Of a stretch of DNA of 64,000 bases, positions 59,953 through 64,000 are shown one piece after another. The position numbers were made by a program, and so were the translations under genes. Within the stretch, counting starts at the first letter, position 1. Each line of letters starts with the position of its first letter. Below the pieces are notes generated by a model. The model saw only the letters and a list, made by a program, of their open reading frames with translations, was not told the origin of the DNA and made no database searches. The stretch comes from Rhodobacteraceae bacterium HTCC2083 (GTDB lineage: Bacteria > Pseudomonadota > Alphaproteobacteria > Rhodobacterales > Rhodobacteraceae). Location of the stretch: assembly GCA_000156115.1 (NCBI GenBank), contig DS995276.1, forward strand, positions 3,504,620 to 3,568,619, given 5' to 3'.

Positions 59953-61317
59953 TTAAAGCCCGCCCGCAAGGATAGAGGGCTCGCGCCGCCCTTGGCAGTT
60001 CTCACGCGGGCAAATGCGGCAGCTTGTTCCAATGGGTCTTGTACGCGTTTCGTTTTGATTGACCGAAGCCAAAGGCAGGATCAGCATATGTGCCTCAAAC
60101 AATGGCACTGCACCAAATTGCGGTGATGTTAAGGGCGTCGAGATCGCGAGCGTTTCAAAATACGCAATTTCACGGCCTTTGAGTTCGGCAACTTCGCGCA
60201 AGGCCATCATAGGGCGCGATAAAGCTTGATACAAAACCCAAAGCGGACAGGCTGCGCCGAACCTTGGTAGTGCAAAACCACTCAGCGGCTTGCGAAACGT
60301 CAAAGTGCCGGAGCTGTCACAGACAACAAGCCCCAGCCCTTCTTCTGAGAGAGTGTAGCCCGCATCCTTTAGTAGCGGCGTCAAGGCGTTGCCATTAAGA
60401 CTAGCCAAACGACGCATGACACAGCCAAGATCAACGCCGCAGGTTTGGGCAATACGTGCGGGATCCAAGCCGACTTTGGAAATTTCATCCATTAACGCTT
60501 CAGATGATAGTAACTGCGCATCCCGCCAGTATCGTGACAAATGCGTCGAAACCTGTGCCTGCGCGGAGGTCGATACTAGAATATCCACGGCCTCTGCGAT
60601 CAATGTGGTAATTATGTCCTGCGCGCCTTGGGTGTCTGCCACCTGCTCCAAATCATCAAAAGCATAGGCATGACGCATGAAGAACGCTTCAATTTCATCC
60701 TGCGGGGTTGTCACCTCTTGCGGGTCAGACACCTCGCTATTGAGATAAGACACCAGTGCCTGCGAACTTTCCGTTAGTCGCTTGGCATCCTCATTGATGT
60801 TGCGGTGAAATCTGTCTTGCCATTCCGTCTCAATCGCGTCTGTTTCAACAAGGATGGACGAGGTGGAGCGAATAGCCGTCACCGCCCCCAACATATCATG
60901 CAGCGCTTCGGCCAATTGGGGATCATGGGTCATACGGTCGGAAATTGAGACAACGGTTTGCTCAAGCGAGCTTTGACGCGCAGCCAAACCTTGAATCAAG
61001 CCCGCCCAGCCCGGAAAACGGCCTGCAAAATCTTCCGTCCGATCCAATTCAATCGCGTGATCAGGATATCCGGCGGCGACCTCGCGCAAAGACGCCAGCA
61101 AAGCAGCTTCCGCGCCCTCACTTAGAGCGCTTGCCTCTACGTCTAAGACGGCTGCGATGCTGAGTAATAACTTACCACCGATTCTGCGACGATTATGCTC
61201 GATCAAATTTAAATAGGATGCGGATATCTCCGTCCTTCGCGCGAGGTCTGCCTGCTTCATGCCTTGGATCAAACGCCGTTCGCGAATGCGGCTGCCGGTT
61301 AAGGTATCGCGGCTCAT
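59953..61317 (-). CDS. RamB/ScfR-like short-chain fatty acyl-CoA regulator
   Basis: 454 residues. An XRE helix-turn-helix at about 10-62 (IRERRLIQGMKQADLARRTE, ASYLNLIEHNRRRIGG) is followed by a DUF2083-type C-terminal domain. Its hallmark cysteine motif is CRICPRENCQGRREPSI near 432-448. RamB-type proteins sense acyl-CoA metabolites and regulate acetate, propionate and glyoxylate-cycle genes and themselves. ATG 61317 with AAGGA upstream. It diverges from the amino-acid ABC operon; the palindrome at 61365 lies between. Confidence 0.88.
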   Translation of the reverse strand: MSRDTLTGSRIRERRLIQGMKQADLARRTEISASYLNLIEHNRRRIGGKLLLSIAAVLDVEASALSEGAEAALLASLREVAAGYPDHAIELDRTEDFAGRFPGWAGLIQGLAARQSSLEQTVVSISDRMTHDPQLAEALHDMLGAVTAIRSTSSILVETDAIETEWQDRFHRNINEDAKRLTESSQALVSYLNSEVSDPQEVTTPQDEIEAFFMRHAYAFDDLEQVADTQGAQDIITTLIAEAVDILVSTSAQAQVSTHLSRYWRDAQLLSSEALMDEISKVGLDPARIAQTCGVDLGCVMRRLASLNGNALTPLLKDAGYTLSEEGLGLVVCDSSGTLTFRKPLSGFALPRFGAACPLWVLYQALSRPMMALREVAELKGREIAYFETLAISTPLTSPQFGAVPLFEAHMLILPLASVNQNETRTRPIGTSCRICPRENCQGRREPSILAGGL

Positions 61318-61364
61318 GAAATTTCCTTCGCTCTTTCAATAGCTTTCCGCAGTGCAGAATAATA

Positions 61365-61376
61365 ACTTTACAAAGT
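61365..61376. promoter_or_regulatory. candidate RamB/ScfR-type operator
   Basis: ACTTTACAAAGT is a perfect 5-2-5 inverted repeat, followed by a second palindromic stretch AGTATACT and another AAAGT-like half site. It lies 48 bases before the start of the regulator gene. RamB sites contain a similar TTTGCAAA-like core. Autoregulation and control of the divergent ABC operon are both possible. Confidence 0.55.
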
Positions 61377-61536
61377 ATACTAAAGTATTGTGTATTCGTT
61401 GACAAAATAATTGTTATCCTAAAGGCACTTGTTGCGAAATTTTCTAACAACCGTCCATAAAGGGGCAGCACTTTGTGCATTGGGGCGATCTGTTGAGGAG
61501 CAGATCACCGCTTTTTAAAAAAATGGGAGGATTTTC

Positions 61537-62883
61537 ATGTCCACAAGTAACTTCACACGTCGCGGTCTTTTGAAGACAAGCGCCGTTGCGGGCGCAGGCT
61601 TGGCATTGCCAACGTATCTGTCCGCTGCAAACCACGCCGGTTATACCAACGCACCACAGGGTGATACGGTAACACTCGGCTTCAACGTTCCACAGTCTGG
61701 TCCTTACGCAGACGAAGGTGCAGACGAGCTACGCGCATATGAGCTTGCAGTTGAGCACCTCAATGGCGGCGGCGACGGCGGCATGATGAACACCTTTAGT
61801 TCTAAAGAGCTTACGGGTAACGGCATTCTCGGCAAGAAAGTCGAGTACGTCACGGGTGACACGCAGACGAAATCTGACGCGGCGCGCGCATCTGCGAAGT
61901 CCATGATCGAAAAAGATGGCGCAGTGATGATCACTGGCGGTTCTTCTTCTGGTGTTGCGATTGCTGTTCAGGGCCTTTGTCAAGAAGCTGGCATCATATT
62001 TATGGCTGGCCTCACGCACTCCAACGACACTACTGGTAAAGACAAGAAAGCTAACGGCTTCCGTCACTTCTTTAACGGTTACATGTCTGCGGCAGCTTTG
62101 GCACCGGTTCTCAAGAACCTCTATGGTACAGACCGTAATGCTTACCACCTGACGGCCGACTACACATGGGGCTGGACACAGGAAGAGTCGATCGCTGCGG
62201 CAACCGAAGCAATGGGTTGGAACACAGTCAACAAAGTGCGTACGCCTCTCGCGTCCACAGACTTCTCATCCTACATTGCGCCTGTTCTTAACTCCGGTGC
62301 TGACGTTCTGGTTCTGAACCACTACGGCGGAAACATGGTCAACTCTTTGACAAACGCTGTTCAGTTCGGTCTGCGTGATAAGCAGGTTAACGGTAAGAAC
62401 TTCGAAATCGTTGTTCCTCTTTACTCGCGCCTGATGGCGAAGGGTGCGGGCGCAAACGTAAAAGGCATCCACGGCTCCACAAACTGGCACTGGTCCCTGC
62501 AGGACGACGCTTCTAAAGCATTCGTTAAGTCCTTCGGTACAAAGTACGGCTTCCCTCCTTCACAGGCGGCGCACACAGTTTACTGCCAGACAATGCTTTA
62601 TGCAGACGCAGCGCAGCGTGCAGGTACCTTCAACCCGTGCGGCATTGCCGAAGCACTCGAAGGCTTCGAGTTCGACGGTCTTGGCAACGGCAAGACACTC
62701 TACCGTGCAGCAGATCACCAGTGCTTCAAAGACGTTCTGGTTGTGCGCGGTAAAGAAAACCCAACATCCGAGTTCGACCTCTTGGAAGTTGTGGAAGTTA
62801 CGCCAGCGGCTCAGGTTACGTATGAGCCCGATCACCCAATGTTCGCGGGTGGTGCTTTGGGTACATGTAACCCAGGCGCATAA
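61537..62883 (+). CDS. branched-chain amino acid-type ABC substrate-binding protein
   Basis: 448 residues with a Tat signal (TRRGLLKTSAVAGAGLALPT). The periplasmic type I binding fold follows: VTLGFNVPQSGPYADEGADEL near 48-68 (shortened), and VMITGGSSSGVAIAVQGLCQEAG near 128-150. It fits the LivK/UrtA family, and the next gene is a LivH-type permease. The ligand (amino acid, amide or urea) cannot be decided. ATGTCC start follows GGGAGG. Divergent from the RamB-like regulator. Confidence 0.88.
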   Translation: MSTSNFTRRGLLKTSAVAGAGLALPTYLSAANHAGYTNAPQGDTVTLGFNVPQSGPYADEGADELRAYELAVEHLNGGGDGGMMNTFSSKELTGNGILGKKVEYVTGDTQTKSDAARASAKSMIEKDGAVMITGGSSSGVAIAVQGLCQEAGIIFMAGLTHSNDTTGKDKKANGFRHFFNGYMSAAALAPVLKNLYGTDRNAYHLTADYTWGWTQEESIAAATEAMGWNTVNKVRTPLASTDFSSYIAPVLNSGADVLVLNHYGGNMVNSLTNAVQFGLRDKQVNGKNFEIVVPLYSRLMAKGAGANVKGIHGSTNWHWSLQDDASKAFVKSFGTKYGFPPSQAAHTVYCQTMLYADAAQRAGTFNPCGIAEALEGFEFDGLGNGKTLYRAADHQCFKDVLVVRGKENPTSEFDLLEVVEVTPAAQVTYEPDHPMFAGGALGTCNPGA

Positions 62884-62897
62884 GCCAATTGGCTTTC

Positions 62898-62922
62898 GTA
62901 GGGCGGATTTACTCCGCCCTAC
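62898..62922 (+). promoter_or_regulatory. perfect hairpin between binding-protein and permease genes
   Basis: A ten-base perfect stem, GTAGGGCGGA (62898-62907) and TCCGCCCTAC (62913-62922), with a five-base loop. No T-run follows. It is probably an mRNA-stabilising element that keeps the binding protein abundant over the permease, and it resembles small dispersed repeats of the type that recur in genomes. Confidence 0.6.
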
Positions 62923-62987
62923 ACTCTCTCAAAGTTTGAGGCTGCACAGATGTCGCAGCGCTTTCCCTAAGCATATTGGTGGGGACC

Positions 62988-64000
62988 ATGGACGCAATCA
63001 TCCTTCAAATTCTAAACGGCCTCGACAAAGGCTCGGCTTATGCGCTGATCGCGCTAGGCCTTACTCTCATTTTCGGCACGCTCGGTGTCGTAAACTTCGC
63101 GCACGGCGCATTGTTTATGATCGGTGCGTTTTGCGCGGTGACGCTTCAGCGCATTCTGTCGCTCAGCACGGTCACTTTGAGCAAGACCGAGACCAACTTC
63201 CTCGGCCAACCTGCTGAAATCAAAACACCTTATGTCGAAAGCTGGTTCGGACCCGAAGCAGGTGCCGCCATCATTGATTGGTCAGTCCCCCTTGCAATCC
63301 TATTCTCTATCCCGGTTATGATCGCCATTGGTTTCATTATGGAGCGTGGATTGATCAAGCATTTCTACAAACGTCCACATGCGGACCAGATCCTCGTAAC
63401 CTTCGGTCTTGCGATCGTTTTGCAGGAAGTTATCAAATATTTCTATGGTGCGAACCCAATCCCCACGGGTGCGCCGGAAGTCTTCAAAGGCAGCTTTGAT
63501 TTTGGTGTCTTGCTTGGCTTTGATCCAAACGCGATCATCTATCCTTATTGGCGCTTGGTCTACTTCGGTTTCTCTGCACTGATCATCAGTGCTGTCTTCG
63601 CCTTCTTGCAATTCACCACCTTCGGGATGGTTGTTCGTGCCGGCATGGCGGATCGAGAAACTGTTGGCCTTTTGGGTATCAACATCGACAAGCGCTTTAC
63701 GATCATGTTCGGCCTCGCCGCTGCGGTTGCGGGTCTTGCTGGCGTTATGTACGCGCCGATCAACTCGCCAAACTATCACATGGGCATGGACTTCCTCGTG
63801 CTTAGCTTCGTTGTGGTTGTTGTAGGCGGTATGGGCTCTCTGCCCGGCGCTGTTCTCGCGGGTTTCATGCTTGGTATCTTGGAAAGCTTTGCTTCCATGA
63901 ACGAAATCAAAAGCCTGATCCCCGGAATCGACCAAATTATCATCTATGTGGTCGCTATTCTCATTCTACTGACGCGTCCGCGTGGCCTTATGGGTCGCAA
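62988..64000 (+). CDS. livH: branched-chain amino acid-type ABC permease (3' end outside window)
   Basis: About 337 codons are visible from ATG 62988 to the right edge without a stop. Helices include LNGLDKGSAYALIALGLTLIFG near 9-30 (cut), and FTIMFGLAAAVAGLAGVMYAP near 238-258. The GTLGVVNFAHGALFMIGAF segment is the LivH hallmark. A typical LivH has about 300-340 residues, so only a few residues are missing. It forms the pore with LivM, which should follow outside the window. Confidence 0.9.
   Translation, partial: MDAIILQILNGLDKGSAYALIALGLTLIFGTLGVVNFAHGALFMIGAFCAVTLQRILSLSTVTLSKTETNFLGQPAEIKTPYVESWFGPEAGAAIIDWSVPLAILFSIPVMIAIGFIMERGLIKHFYKRPHADQILVTFGLAIVLQEVIKYFYGANPIPTGAPEVFKGSFDFGVLLGFDPNAIIYPYWRLVYFGFSALIISAVFAFLQFTTFGMVVRAGMADRETVGLLGINIDKRFTIMFGLAAAVAGLAGVMYAPINSPNYHMGMDFLVLSFVVVVVGGMGSLPGAVLAGFMLGILESFASMNEIKSLIPGIDQIIIYVVAILILLTRPRGLMGR

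Noticed and set aside
1-64000. CRISPR arrays, tRNA, rRNA or complete insertion sequences
   Set aside because: No regularly spaced repeats, no cloverleaf or rRNA-like sequence and no transposase frame were seen on either strand.

Overview
The window comes from a marine-type alphaproteobacterium of the roseobacter group (Rhodobacteraceae). This is judged from gene content: OlsB ornithine-lipid acyltransferase next to glnE, a DUF3305/DUF3306/TorD/Tat-peptide formate dehydrogenase operon, a PmpAB persulfide module, a RamB/ScfR-like regulator, a single-cysteine DksA, several TRAP/ABC uptake systems, and moderate GC. It is chromosomal, mostly core and metabolic DNA. I see no rRNA, tRNA, CRISPR array, intact prophage or intact insertion sequence.

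Layout. 1-5.0 kb (minus): the 5' part of an Uup-like ABC-F ATPase, then glnE, a small unknown gene and olsB in a coupled operon. 5.0-6.4 kb: a gene-poor gap holding a decayed 3' fragment of a C5-cytosine DNA methyltransferase. 6.4-22.5 kb: a formate dehydrogenase island. Its minus-strand arm carries DUF6505, a BirA/LplA-like protein, an Mrp/NBP35 Fe-S carrier and DUF6494. In the middle a c-type cytochrome with an unusual N-terminal domain converges on a 648-residue polyferredoxin. Its plus-strand arm carries DUF3305, DUF3306, TorD, a 62-residue Tat peptide, the alpha, beta and gamma subunits, a WD40-cytochrome c fusion, a 42-residue membrane peptide and the TupBCA oxyanion importer. The Tup transporter suggests that the enzyme uses tungsten.

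22.5-34.2 kb: a structured but gene-free kilobase; DUF2852, RDD and bpt; a TRAP transporter (dctPQM) divergent from a cache-domain kinase/LuxR regulator pair; an RluE-like pseudouridine synthase and an SDR. 34.2-36.9 kb: ilvIH, preceded by a promoter, a Val/Ile/Leu-rich leader peptide and a terminator, which is a transcription attenuator. 36.9-49 kb: an XRE regulator behind a palindrome-rich region, a Rieske oxygenase, DUF2189, an amidase, prfB, PBP1A, an AMIN-type cell-wall amidase, a flavin monooxygenase and dksA. 49-55.2 kb: a MoxR ATPase, a DUF2927 lipoprotein and a CoxE-like vWA protein, followed by a four-gene persulfide module in which the Blh fusion of other bacteria appears as two genes. 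55.2-64 kb: an orphan FliM/FliN-type protein, a sodium:solute-symporter/histidine-kinase fusion with a receiver protein, a RamB/ScfR-like regulator with a likely operator, and the start of a branched-chain-amino-acid-type ABC transporter.

The most distinctive part is the formate dehydrogenase island. It joins metal import, Fe-S delivery, chaperoning, Tat export and at least three electron-carrier proteins of unusual architecture. Several of its conserved partners (DUF3305, DUF3306, DUF6494, DUF6505, the ligase-like protein without the usual lysine, and the two small peptides) have no assigned role. All statements rest on reading the sequence and translated proteins; no database search was run.
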